Source: a virus
Strand: one strand, 5' to 3'
Virus record (IMG/VR): IMGVR_UViG_3300017963_000085
Coordinates: 1-48,596 of that record
Length of the DNA stretch: 48,596 nucleotides
Under the pieces are notes generated by a model. The model ran no database searches. It worked only from the letters and a program-made list of their open reading frames with translations, and was not told the origin of the DNA. Both the position numbers and the translations under genes were made by a program. Position 1 is the stretch's first letter, and the number at the start of each line of letters is the position of its first letter. Below are positions 6,084 through 12,562 of the stretch, piece by piece.

Positions 6084-6292
6084 AGAAACTCATCGGTGAC
6101 TTCTGGATGGAACTTTCGTTGCAAGTTGAGGTCCGTGTCAGCTACATGTCTGAGGACGGTGGGTTCCACTACTCCGTGTATCTCCATGAACCTGACTACA
6201 ACGAAGGTGCTTTGGGCCAGGACGTGACGAAGTGGATCACGCCAGCACAGAATGAAAGCATCTGCGAAAGAATCATTGACGAACTAATTTAA
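6080..6292 (+). CDS. Small early protein (70 aa)
   Basis: The ATG overlaps the previous stop as ATGA; GGAGAAAAAGCGCAA supplies the ribosome site. The product is compact and mixed alpha/beta, with aromatic residues in the middle (GGFHYSVYLHEPDY). No family recognised. It is the last gene of the early operon, and a 9-bp dyad covers its stop codon. Confidence 0.7.
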   Translation: MKKLIGDFWMELSLQVEVRVSYMSEDGGFHYSVYLHEPDYNEGALGQDVTKWITPAQNESICERIIDELI

Positions 6293-6309
6293 CCAGGACG
6301 TAAATTAGT
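6283..6309. promoter_or_regulatory. Dyad abutting promoter P3
   Basis: ACTAATTTA (6283-6291) and TAAATTAGT (6301-6309) form a perfect AT-rich 9-bp dyad with a 9-base centre. It ends two bases before the -35 box at 6312, where an activator or repressor would act. No T-run follows, so it is not a convincing terminator. Confidence 0.5.
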
Positions 6310-6311
6310 CC

Positions 6312-6340
6312 TTGACAACTCATCCTTTATTCATTATATT
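6312..6340 (+). promoter_or_regulatory. Sigma70-like promoter P3
   Basis: TTGACA (6312-6317), 17-bp spacer, TATATT (6335-6340). It starts the structured leader of the gene at 6703 and probably serves the replication genes beyond. Unlike P1 and P2 it lacks the TGTG extension before the -10 box. Confidence 0.82.
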
Positions 6341-6702
6341 ATGGGTATGGACGGCATGATCCGCCGAGAGTTAACGCGCAGCTGGCACGCGCTGGCGGGG
6401 ACTTGCTTCCATCTCCTAGTTCTTCACCTTGAAAGGGGGTGATGACTATGTGCAGGCAACCGCGCTATGCTGGCGGAAAACTAACGCCTGCTGCGCACTA
6501 GCGCACATCGTGACTCGCAAAGATACAATAGGTTGAGTGCTTCGGACTGGATAGTCCAGTTCGGGGGAAAGCACTGATTCCTTGGGGAGTATCAGGGCGC
6601 GAGTCCCTACATCATCTTGTGGTGAAACATCGAATCGCTCGGAGGGCTGGGGATAGGCCTCGGCCCTCCACTTCCACACAAGCCATTTAAAAGGAGAACA
6701 CG
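6341..6702 (+). ncRNA. Structured 5' leader (about 350 nt)
   Basis: No sizeable gene lies between promoter P3 and the start at 6703. AGTGCTT (6536-6542) pairs with AAGCACT (6569-6575), enclosing CGGACTGGA (6543-6551) / TCCAGTTCG (6555-6563) with a GGGGA bulge. Further on, GGAGGGC (6641-6647) pairs with GCCCTCC (6663-6669) just ahead of the ribosome site. A 19-codon open frame (6442-6501) precedes the hairpins, so attenuation or RNA-mediated control is possible. I cannot match it to a known riboswitch class. Confidence 0.45.
6442..6501 (+). CDS. Possible leader peptide (19 aa)
   Basis: The ATG at 6442 follows GAAAGGGGGTG, a good ribosome site, and runs 19 codons to a TAG (MTMCRQPRYAGGKLTPAAH). 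It sits in the leader RNA before the main hairpins, where a translated leader peptide could control folding. It is too short to be sure it is expressed. Confidence 0.35.
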   Translation: MTMCRQPRYAGGKLTPAAH

Positions 6703-7083
6703 ATGGCTCAGATCAACGTTACCAGCAATAAGACCAACCGTTCAGTCGAGTTCGAGAAGGACTTCGGAGGAAACCTGGCCGCTGCCGCCGAGATGTTCGG
6801 AGAAGAGGTAGTCTACTCGATCTTCGAGGCGCAGGCGGTGATCCGCTGCCAGGCCGCAGCTCGTAGCACCCTGGACAATCCGGAGAACTCGACCGAAAAG
6901 GCCATCGCTGCTGGGCAGGGCTACACTCCGGGCATCGTCAGGCGCTCTGGTGGTGGCGGCGCGTCCGCTATGACCAAGGTCCTGGCCGCTGTGTCCAAGG
7001 GCTCCCTCTCGAAAGAGCAGGTGCTCGAGTTCCTGCAGAAACTGCAGGCGGCGCAGGCCGAGGAGGAAGCTGCGGGCGAGTAA
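6703..7083 (+). CDS. Hypothetical, probably abundant protein (126 aa)
   Basis: The start follows the module CCATTTAAAAGGAGAA, which also precedes the gene at 9005. The protein has an N-terminal beta/alpha part, an Ala-rich helical middle (residues about 25-65), a Gly-rich linker (RRSGGGGAS) and an acidic helical tail. A near-consensus promoter, a long structured leader and a hairpin after the gene suggest high, regulated expression. The family is not recognised; a nucleoid- or ssDNA-coating role would suit such a gene but nothing in the sequence proves it. Confidence 0.75.
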   Translation: MAQINVTSNKTNRSVEFEKDFGGNLAAAAEMFGEEVVYSIFEAQAVIRCQAAARSTLDNPENSTEKAIAAGQGYTPGIVRRSGGGGASAMTKVLAAVSKGSLSKEQVLEFLQKLQAAQAEEEAAGE

Positions 7084-7121
7084 CACCCGCGCTGAAGAAA
7101 GGAGCCAACGCAGTGACAGCA

Positions 7122-7190
7122 GGGCGTGGTGCTCGGGAAACCCAGTCGGCCTTTACCTCCTTTCACCGACTCCTGGGCACCCGCCCTAAG
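7122..7190 (+). terminator. Large stem-loop, possible terminator
   Basis: GGGCG-T-GGTGC (7122-7132) pairs with GCACC-CGCCC (7177-7186), and an inner stem pairs CCC-AGTCGG (7141-7149) with CCGACT plus GGG (7166-7177). TAAGTTTT follows, and its TTTT is shared with operator-like site 4. It could terminate the unit started at P3. A 27-codon frame from GTG at 7113 with AAGGAG upstream also spans the element, so translation could compete with folding. Confidence 0.45.
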
Positions 7191-7213
7191 TTTTGACAGA
7201 ATCTGACGAAACT
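7189..7213. promoter_or_regulatory. Operator-like palindrome, site 4
   Basis: Left half AGTTTTGACAGA (7189-7200), centre A, right half TCTGACGAAACT (7202-7213), 25 bp before the ligase start. The left half contains TTGACA (7193-7198), and TAAGAT stands 17 bp further (7216-7221), so here the palindrome overlaps a plausible -35 box and a bound protein would repress it. Confidence 0.8.
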
Positions 7214-7238
7214 AATAAGATGACAAAAGGAGGGCCTA

Positions 7239-8141
7239 ATGGCCACTCGCTGTGGTATCATGCTCGCTCGCGTGCTGGACGACAAACTGCTGGCACGTTT
7301 CCCTGAGTGGGTGATAGTCCAACCTAAGCTCGACGGTGATCGCTGCCGTGCGGTGCCTGCACCAGAAGGCTACATGCTTCTGTCCTCGCAAGGCACCCGA
7401 CGAGACTTCGCAGTTCCTCACATCAAGCTGGCTCTCGATGCGCTAGGCAACCAGGTCTGGGGAGTTGATCCGCGTAACTGGCAGATCCTGGACGGTGAGT
7501 TGTATGTGCATGGCGTGAGTCATCAGAAGATCCGCAGCGTGGTCAGTCGGACTGAGAACCTGCACGTTGACTTCGCTAAGATCCGCTACCATGTGTTTGA
7601 CACTATCAGTAGCGAGATCCAGATGAAGCGGTCCGAGCGCCTCATGAAGATCGAGGCACTCGCGCACGCCTTCGATGCCCTTCGCATAGTGCCCACCTTC
7701 AGGACGCCGAACACTAAGGCCAAGATCCTCGAGGCTATGGACCTGTTCCTCGAGCAGGGCTACGAGGGAGTGATCGTGCGGAATCCTTACGGGGACTACA
7801 AAGACTGCGGTCCCAAGGGCGCAAGGCGGAGCAATGACCTGCTCAAACTCAAACCAGTGCAGTCGGGCGAGGGCCTGTGCATAGACCTACTCGAGGCGAT
7901 CTCCATTGATGGAGAGCCGAAGGGTATGCTTGGTGCGTTCCTAGTCAAGTCTGTCCTGAATGGGAAGGAGCAGGTGTTCAAGGTCAGTGCTGGTAAGCTG
8001 GTCCATGCGGAGCGCCTCATGCTCTGGCAGAATCAGAGGCAGGCTGGCGATGTGCAGATCATAGTGCATTATCGCTACCTCACACTCACAGACGACGGCT
8101 TGCCGAGGGAGCCTGTCTGCACTCACGTAGAGGTGCAGTGA
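7239..8141 (+). CDS. ATP-dependent DNA ligase
   Basis: Seals nicks in duplex DNA by ligase adenylation, transfer of AMP to the 5' phosphate, and joining. The nucleotidyltransferase motifs are visible: motif I KLDGDR with the adenylated Lys30, motif III DGEL (85-88), motif IIIa VFDT (119-122), motif IV EGVIVR (176-181) and motif V LLKLKP (201-206). Residues from about 215 form the OB-fold domain. At 300 residues it is a minimal ligase of phage size. Start ATG after AAAAGGAGGGCCTA. It opens the replication and repair block behind operator-like site 4. Confidence 0.93.
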   Translation: MATRCGIMLARVLDDKLLARFPEWVIVQPKLDGDRCRAVPAPEGYMLLSSQGTRRDFAVPHIKLALDALGNQVWGVDPRNWQILDGELYVHGVSHQKIRSVVSRTENLHVDFAKIRYHVFDTISSEIQMKRSERLMKIEALAHAFDALRIVPTFRTPNTKAKILEAMDLFLEQGYEGVIVRNPYGDYKDCGPKGARRSNDLLKLKPVQSGEGLCIDLLEAISIDGEPKGMLGAFLVKSVLNGKEQVFKVSAGKLVHAERLMLWQNQRQAGDVQIIVHYRYLTLTDDGLPREPVCTHVEVQ

Positions 8142-8386
8142 TGGGCGTAGACCTTATGTTCAACCCGCCTGATCAAGGGAGACCTGATCTGGTAAGGCAC
8201 GATGATCCCTGCCGGAACTGTGGGGAGGAGATCATCTATAGAGCGCATCAGTCGAACTCATACGATCACAGTATGGATGATCTCTACTGGTGCGGGACCT
8301 GTGGTGCTCTCACTGTGCAGAACACAGCGCGAGGCACCCTCACTACTTACACAAGGAGAACTCCGAATGAAAGTCAAACTCGCTGA
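8141..8386 (+). CDS. Zinc-ribbon protein (81 aa)
   Basis: Two CxxC pairs (CRNCGEE and WCGTCGA, about 26 residues apart) should bind one zinc ion as a zinc ribbon. Such small phage proteins often touch nucleic acid or RNA polymerase, but no specific family is recognised. The ATG at 8141 overlaps the ligase stop as TGATG; a GTG at 8138 is an alternative. The C-terminus is Thr/Arg-rich and overlaps the next gene by 20 bp. Confidence 0.7.
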   Translation: MGVDLMFNPPDQGRPDLVRHDDPCRNCGEEIIYRAHQSNSYDHSMDDLYWCGTCGALTVQNTARGTLTTYTRRTPNESQTR

Positions 8387-8681
8387 ACTGCTCCTGCGTC
8401 GGAAGGAACTGGAGCAGAAGGTCAAACTCCTGGCTCAGATCGACCAGGATAAACTCCGGCGCACTGAGGTCCGTCGGCAGCAGGTCACGGATACCCTCGA
8501 GGACATCCAGGCCAAGGTGCCCAGGATCACGGCGCAGCAGGTCACGCACTGCTACGACACTCACGCCAAGTGGCTCCGCCTCGTTGACGCTGCGATTCAG
8601 CAGGCCAACTGGACCACGGAACTGGAAGTAGCAGACGACGTAATGTCCACCTACGAAGATCCCTACGTAGAGGACAACTAA
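8367..8681 (+). CDS. DIP1984/septicolysin-like helical protein (104 aa)
   Basis: The ATG at 8367 follows CAAGGAGAACTCCGA; the longer frame upstream overlaps the zinc-ribbon gene and lacks a ribosome site. The protein begins MKVKLAELLLRRKELEQKV and ends with LVDAAIQQANWTTELEV, which resembles the start and the conserved IQxxNWxTxL end of the DIP1984 (DUF6847, septicolysin-type) family of helical-hairpin proteins. Their function is unknown. The gene precedes the tRNA-like region. Confidence 0.7.
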   Translation: MKVKLAELLLRRKELEQKVKLLAQIDQDKLRRTEVRRQQVTDTLEDIQAKVPRITAQQVTHCYDTHAKWLRLVDAAIQQANWTTELEVADDVMSTYEDPYVEDN

Positions 8682-8777
8682 CAAGGTGAGGGAAGGTGTC
8701 GGTGCGCGAAGGCTGAGGTGTGGCCCCGACCTTAAACGGGAGTTCTTTGCGCGAAGGACGTTGCAATTATCACACTG
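8682..8777 (+). other. Structured spacer before the tRNA-like gene
   Basis: No gene. TGCGCGAAGG occurs twice (8703-8712 and 8748-8757). The second copy is part of a perfect hairpin (8742-8748 with 8753-8759, loop GCGC). The first lies in a stem formed by GTCGG and CCGAC. These could be processing signals for the tRNA-like transcript. Confidence 0.4.
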
Positions 8778-8848
8778 TTTCCGATAGAGCAATGGCGAGC
8801 TCACGAGATTATCTCTCGAGGATGCGGGTTCGAGTCCCGCTCGGAGAT
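8778..8848 (+). tRNA. tRNA-like gene, possibly tRNA-Ile(UAU), shortened anticodon arm
   Basis: A nearly complete cloverleaf is visible. The acceptor stem is TTTCCGA (8778-8784) with TCGGAGA (8841-8847). U8 and A9 follow, then the D-arm GAGC / GCTC with loop AATGGCGA (A14, GG and A21 all present), A26, and the T-arm GCGGG / CCCGC with loop TTCGAGT. The anticodon arm is two bases short: CGAGA / TCTCG encloses only TTATC, or a 4-bp stem encloses ATTATCT, giving anticodon UAU after U33. The variable loop is AGGAT. CC follows the discriminator but not CCA. It could read the AUA codons common here, or be a degenerate or mimic tRNA. Confidence 0.65.
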
Positions 8849-9004
8849 CCTGGCATGGATCTGTAGTGAAGTAACTCCGACTAAGAGAACTCCAGAGGGA
8901 GAACATCCGACTGAGCCGACTGTGATAACATCCGACGCCCGAGTAAGATTAGTCCGACTAACCAAGTCTTCGGACGGCACCTTCCCATTTAAAAGGAGAA
9001 AGAG
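8849..9004 (+). other. Leader with TCCGAC repeats
   Basis: No gene between the tRNA-like element and the start at 9005. TCCGAC occurs at 8876, 8906, 8931 and 8953. GTCCGA (8952-8957) pairs with TCGGAC (8970-8975). The segment ends in CCATTTAAAAGGAGAA (8985-9000), the same 16 bases that precede the gene at 6703. Confidence 0.45.
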
Positions 9005-9292
9005 ATGGCAGGCCGGAACCTGTTTGAAAAGTATGGCATAGTGACCAGTCATCTGGATCACTCGCCTGTCGCGCTGTTCCGCAGTGACATGAAGAGTATC
9101 TGCTATCACCTCGAGCACCTCATCGAGCTGACCAACAGGGCAGACATGGAGGACCTGTTCATAGTGGTAGAGAAGAGCCTCAAGAATATCTACATGGACT
9201 GGGTAGCGGAGTCGGACCTGGAGACCTTGGGCCTGGACCCGACCACGAACTACGGCTACGAAGCGCCTGGCGGACATGAGGAGGTGGGCTGA
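9005..9292 (+). CDS. Hypothetical protein (95 aa)
   Basis: Start ATG after TTTAAAAGGAGAAAGAG. Helical and acidic, with a His/Leu-rich central helix (SICYHLEHLIELTN) and a Gly-rich acidic end. No family recognised. The stop overlaps the next start by one base (TGATG), so the two are coupled. It opens a run of small genes in the nucleotide-metabolism part of the block. Confidence 0.72.
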   Translation: MAGRNLFEKYGIVTSHLDHSPVALFRSDMKSICYHLEHLIELTNRADMEDLFIVVEKSLKNIYMDWVAESDLETLGLDPTTNYGYEAPGGHEEVG

Positions 9293-9474
9293 TGCGTATG
9301 ACTCCGGAGATCCGTCAGTTCCTGAACGACCTCGAAATAGATGTGCCTGATGATGTTGCGCTCAAGATCCTGGAGCGCCATACCGAGGATCTCAGGCACG
9401 TAACTACCATCCGCAAAGCATACCTGAAAGGAGAGTATGCAAATGCCACAGGGAAGGATACGAGGGATGCCTAA
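9292..9474 (+). CDS. Small hypothetical protein (60 aa)
   Basis: ATG at 9292 follows GAGGAGGTGGGCTG. The protein is small and helical with an acidic, Pro-containing first half and a basic second half. No family recognised. It overlaps the MazG-like gene by about 32 bp. Confidence 0.65.
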   Translation: MRMTPEIRQFLNDLEIDVPDDVALKILERHTEDLRHVTTIRKAYLKGEYANATGKDTRDA

Positions 9475-9763
9475 TCCCACGCCGCTGGGACTGCTCAGCG
9501 ATGATGTGGATGAGTTTGCTGAGAGCATGAAATGTAAGCTCATCAAGAAGCGTAACTATGGCTACTGGGACTGCCCTGACATCAGCCCGATGTTCCTGTT
9601 CCAGCGCATGGCCGATGAGTTCGCAGAACTAGCTGCTGCTATGGAGCCAGTGAACCTGCTGAACATCAAGAAGGAAGAGGCCGCTCCGATCCTGGAGGAG
9701 GCAGTGGACGTAGCCAACTTTGCCATGATGCTGCACACAGTTGTCAAAAGGAGAGCGAAGTGA
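9443..9763 (+). CDS. MazG-like NTP pyrophosphohydrolase-related protein (106 aa)
   Basis: The helical pattern FQRMADEFAELAAAMEP followed by EEAVDVANFAMML fits the EExxE...ExxD metal-binding arrangement of the all-alpha NTP pyrophosphohydrolase (MazG-like) superfamily, whose phage members hydrolyse nucleoside triphosphates or (p)ppGpp-type targets. The preceding CKLIKKRNYGYWDC segment is typical of small phage members. The ATG at 9443 is preferred (nine bases after AAGGAG); the ATG at 9437 is only three bases away from it. Function by family, not proven. Confidence 0.65.
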   Translation: MPQGRIRGMPNPTPLGLLSDDVDEFAESMKCKLIKKRNYGYWDCPDISPMFLFQRMADEFAELAAAMEPVNLLNIKKEEAAPILEEAVDVANFAMMLHTVVKRRAK

Positions 9764-10020
9764 TGGCTTGCCCCAAGTGTGACCACACCATGCAGTTGCT
9801 CCTGATCAGACACCTTCCGCAGGTCTCCACCGCAGTCTACTGGTGCCCTCGTTGTGGCTCCGTCAGACTCGAGGAGCAAGCCGAGGTCAAAGGACAGGAA
9901 GCCCTGCGCGTCGAGAAGTGGGACTACTCCCCTACCTATCACGGCTTCGATCACTGGCACCCGCGTGAGGGGCTCGGTGAGCGTGCCCTTAAAGCGTTAC
10001 GAGCAGAAAGGGAAACGTAA
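9763..10020 (+). CDS. Zinc-ribbon protein (85 aa)
   Basis: Two CxxC pairs (CPKC and CPRC, about 23 residues apart) form a probable zinc ribbon in the first 35 residues, followed by a charged region and a His/Trp-rich stretch (YHGFDHWHPREG). The ATG at 9763 after AAAAGGAGAGCGAAGTG is preferred over a GTG one codon earlier. No specific family. The stop overlaps the next start as TAATG. Confidence 0.68.
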   Translation: MACPKCDHTMQLLLIRHLPQVSTAVYWCPRCGSVRLEEQAEVKGQEALRVEKWDYSPTYHGFDHWHPREGLGERALKALRAERET

Positions 10021-10325
10021 TGGCTCAGATGCTTATGCTTGAGAAAACCCTCGATGATGGGGACGTAGTTCATGCTGCCTACGACCCTGACGATGGGCAG
10101 TTGTGGCTCTGCACTGATCTGTTCACTAGCCCAGTGATGGCTATGGCTGCGTATGACAACGTGAAAATGCTGTCCCTCGGTGACAGGCATTACTTCAGGA
10201 GCGAATACATCCTCGACGACCTGCTGGTTGGGAACTCCGGCAGGGATCAGATGGTAGCGTTCGCTGATGAGGCACGCCGACAGGCCCTCAAGGTCCTAGC
10301 TGAAGAGGAGGCGGAAGATGCCTGA
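10020..10325 (+). CDS. Hypothetical acidic protein (101 aa)
   Basis: Start shared with the previous stop (TAATG) behind AAAGGGAAACGTA. The protein is acidic with an Asp-rich N-terminal half (DDGDVVHAAYDPDDGQLWL), a mixed middle, and an Ala/Glu helical tail. No family recognised. It overlaps the next gene by 8 bp. Confidence 0.7.
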   Translation: MAQMLMLEKTLDDGDVVHAAYDPDDGQLWLCTDLFTSPVMAMAAYDNVKMLSLGDRHYFRSEYILDDLLVGNSGRDQMVAFADEARRQALKVLAEEEAEDA

Positions 10326-10686
10326 CATGCGTAGCTTAGACGAGCACTGGGACAAGGTGCGGAAGGCTATCCACATCAGTAAGCTAAGCGACAAGCGGAT
10401 GACTGTAGCTGGCACCGATGCCACACTGTATGTGGGTGAGCTGTATCTCGGCTACACGCACCTGGTCACGGACCACTACATCGAGCAGCTAAAGGTGGAC
10501 ATCAGGAAAGAGATCGAGGATGACATCAGGGCAGAGATCTTTGACTGGCTCTACGGGCCTCTGCGTGGGCATCTCTACCACCTCCGGCACTCAGTCATGA
10601 GGAACCAGGCGGCGGCATTTCGTGGGCAGACTGACATAGAACTCCTCGACCCACAATTCGAGGCGCTCTATCCACCTACCCGTTAA
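10318..10686 (+). CDS. Hypothetical protein (122 aa)
   Basis: ATG after GAGGAGGCGGAAG. Mixed alpha/beta with a central acidic helix (KVDIRKEIEDDIRAEIFDWL) and a His/Arg-rich segment after it (RGHLYHLRHSVMRNQ). No family recognised. Located among small genes between the MazG-like protein and the Cas4/RecB-like nuclease. Confidence 0.72.
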   Translation: MPDMRSLDEHWDKVRKAIHISKLSDKRMTVAGTDATLYVGELYLGYTHLVTDHYIEQLKVDIRKEIEDDIRAEIFDWLYGPLRGHLYHLRHSVMRNQAAAFRGQTDIELLDPQFEALYPPTR

Positions 10687-10718
10687 CTTTACCTAAGGAC
10701 GAGCCAACAGGAGACTAT

Positions 10719-11057
10719 ATGGCCAAGGTGTTTATCGTCAACGACTCGGGGCATGACTACAGCGCCGCCGAGAAATTTGGTGAGCTAGTTCCTCTGAGCA
10801 CTGGGACGGTGAACAAATATCACTTGACCAAGATGCTCCGGACCTTCGAGCCTCTCATGAAGGATAGCTCGCCCGATGACTACATACTTCAGAGTGGGCC
10901 TAGCGTGATGAACTGCATCGCGTGTGCCTACTTCGCATCAGTCCACGGACAGCTGAACCTGCTCATCTTCCGCTTGGAAGGCAACGGCAAGCAGCGTTAC
11001 GTAGTCCGTCGGTTAACCTTCCCAAGGAGGCCTAATGGACAGAAAGAAAGCATATGA
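10719..11057 (+). CDS. Hypothetical protein (112 aa)
   Basis: ATG after AACAGGAGACTAT. The sequence suggests an alpha/beta fold (MAKVFIVNDSGHDYSAAEKF at the start, LNLLIFRLEG near residue 85). The first strand, ending in an NDSGHDY turn, resembles the opening of several phage proteins of unknown role. No family can be named. It overlaps the following membrane peptide by 23 bp. Confidence 0.7.
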   Translation: MAKVFIVNDSGHDYSAAEKFGELVPLSTGTVNKYHLTKMLRTFEPLMKDSSPDDYILQSGPSVMNCIACAYFASVHGQLNLLIFRLEGNGKQRYVVRRLTFPRRPNGQKESI

Positions 11058-11142
11058 ACTAGCACTAGCTTTCATCGTCGTGATGGTCGTGCTGCCTATC
11101 TTCATCACCTTAGTCGCAGTCCTAATCACGGAGATATGGTGA
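11035..11142 (+). CDS. Small single-pass membrane peptide (35 aa)
   Basis: ATG at 11035 follows CAAGGAGGCCTA, an excellent ribosome site. The 35 residues consist of a basic start (MDRKKAYEL) and one long hydrophobic helix (about residues 10-32, FIVVMVVLPIFITLVAVL) ending EIW. It is probably an inner-membrane peptide with the positive end in the cytoplasm. Its place among early/replication genes argues against a lysis holin. Its role is unknown. Confidence 0.65.
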   Translation: MDRKKAYELALAFIVVMVVLPIFITLVAVLITEIW

Positions 11143-11155
11143 TGGAGGTAGGCGC

Positions 11156-11362
11156 ATGGCTAAGAAACCTAAGCCACCGCCGACGAAGTACTGGGCCTAC
11201 ACCATTGCTTACGAGAATGGAGTCACGGCGGTGAGAGCACACAGTGGGAGCATTGCCTCTCTATTCATAAGATGTCACAATGAGAAGCGAGCGCCTCTGC
11301 TCGTTATGGAGTTGGAAGAGGATGAGTACTTGGCACTCGCCTCAGAACTGGAGGAAGAATAA
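11156..11362 (+). CDS. Small hypothetical protein (68 aa)
   Basis: ATG after ATGGAGGTAGGCGC. The start is Lys/Pro-rich (MAKKPKPPPTKYW), followed by a short beta-like domain and a strongly acidic end (MELEEDEYLALASELEEE). No family recognised. It ends one base before the nuclease gene. Confidence 0.68.
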   Translation: MAKKPKPPPTKYWAYTIAYENGVTAVRAHSGSIASLFIRCHNEKRAPLLVMELEEDEYLALASELEEE

Positions 11363-11363
11363 T

Positions 11364-12338
11364 ATGATCCCTGAGCACGACACATGGCGCGTCCTAGACG
11401 CCAGCAAAATCCAGGAGTTCATGCGTTGCCCTCGTCGTTACTTCTACCGCTATGTCCTCGGGTGGGAGAGCAGTCAGACCAGCGTGGACCTGGTGTTCGG
11501 GTCCGCTTGGCATGAGGCGATGGAGGTCCTGCTGGAGAGAGGCTACTCTCAGAGTGTTGTAGCCGACGCCTATCTCCGTTTCGAGGCAATCTATCGCTCC
11601 GTCCTGGAGCCTGAGATGGACCTGCAAAACGCACCTAAGATCCCGAGCAATGCTATGAGGGCACTCGCGCGATACATTACCTTCTGGGCTAATGACCATC
11701 AGGACTACGAAGTCCTCCACGTGGAAGTGGCCGGCTCAGTCCTGATCTCAGACCGGAAGCCCCTCTTCTTCAAGATAGACGCTATCATGAAGGAGAAATC
11801 CACAGGCAGTATCTTCGCCTTAGAGCACAAGACCACAGGTTCCCTCAGCCCTCGCTGGGTGAATCAGTGGAGACAGAAGTTCCAACTCGGTGTCTACACT
11901 CACGCGCTCTACTGCCTGTTCGATCCTGACACAGTAACCGGCGTGACTGTCAACGGAGTGCAGATCACTAATCCTCCGCAGATGAAGCAGGATGGAACTC
12001 CCTACGCCAACAGTCGGGACATAGAGTTCAAGCGTGTCCCCGTTCGCTTGTCCAGGGATCGCATGGCTGACTGGCTCGACACGGCGGAGTTCTACTTCGA
12101 CTGGATTCAAAGCGAGCATGAGAACCTGGACATGTCCTCGCCTGATGAGCCCACACTCCGGGCGTTCCCTAAGTGCACCGAGTCCTGCGGGGACTTCTAC
12201 GGGTGTCCCTTCATAGACTACTGCACTACATATGCGAACCCTCTGCGAGTGGCAGACAGTCCTCCGATGGGCTACACAGTGAACTACTGGGATCCTCGCA
12301 CGAAGCAGGAAACCGCAAAGGAGGTGATGAACCTATGA
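11364..12338 (+). CDS. Cas4/RecB-type PD-(D/E)XK exonuclease with Fe-S cysteines
   Basis: Predicted to degrade or resect DNA ends for recombination or replication. Core residues are visible: RCPRRYFYRY with Cys22, GSAWHEAME (His50, Glu51), KIDAI (Asp139) and EHKTT (Glu154, Lys156). A C-terminal cluster Cys271, Cys275, Cys281 and Cys287 together with Cys22 matches the iron-sulphur staple of the AddB/Cas4/RecB-like family. The ATG at 11364 lies behind GGAGGAAGAATAAT; the open frame extends upstream but overlaps another gene. A Sak4-like ATPase lies 1 kb downstream, a typical pairing in phage recombination. Confidence 0.88.
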   Translation: MIPEHDTWRVLDASKIQEFMRCPRRYFYRYVLGWESSQTSVDLVFGSAWHEAMEVLLERGYSQSVVADAYLRFEAIYRSVLEPEMDLQNAPKIPSNAMRALARYITFWANDHQDYEVLHVEVAGSVLISDRKPLFFKIDAIMKEKSTGSIFALEHKTTGSLSPRWVNQWRQKFQLGVYTHALYCLFDPDTVTGVTVNGVQITNPPQMKQDGTPYANSRDIEFKRVPVRLSRDRMADWLDTAEFYFDWIQSEHENLDMSSPDEPTLRAFPKCTESCGDFYGCPFIDYCTTYANPLRVADSPPMGYTVNYWDPRTKQETAKEVMNL

Positions 12339-12562
12339 GCAGCACCCGAAGCAATCTGAGGAGGAAGGATGTAGTCGATTTACTCAAGGCCTCTTGGCAG
12401 ACTCTGAACGAACAGACATTCTATCGCGTCGGAGACTGGAAGGAGAAATGCCGTAAGGCTCTTGAAGACATCTTCCGCTTTTCCGACGCACTGGATAACT
12501 GGGATGAGGACAACGATCCTGAAAGATTTGACAGATGCAAAGTTTGTGGAAGTGTTAGGTAG
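12335..12562 (+). CDS. Small protein with C-terminal CxxC (75 aa)
   Basis: The ATG at 12335 overlaps the nuclease stop as ATGA, behind AAAGGAGGTGATGAACCT. Basic and helical for 50 residues, then acidic (DNWDEDNDPERFD), ending CKVCGSVR. A single CxxC at the tip is unusual; it could complete a zinc site only as a dimer. No family recognised. It overlaps the next frame by 59 bp, which is long for this genome. Confidence 0.62.
   Translation: MSSTRSNLRRKDVVDLLKASWQTLNEQTFYRVGDWKEKCRKALEDIFRFSDALDNWDEDNDPERFDRCKVCGSVR

Noticed and set aside
6590-6612. tRNA T-arm-like AGGG-CGCGAGT-CCCT in the leader
   Set aside because: The loop lacks the TTC start, and no acceptor or D-arm can be paired around it.
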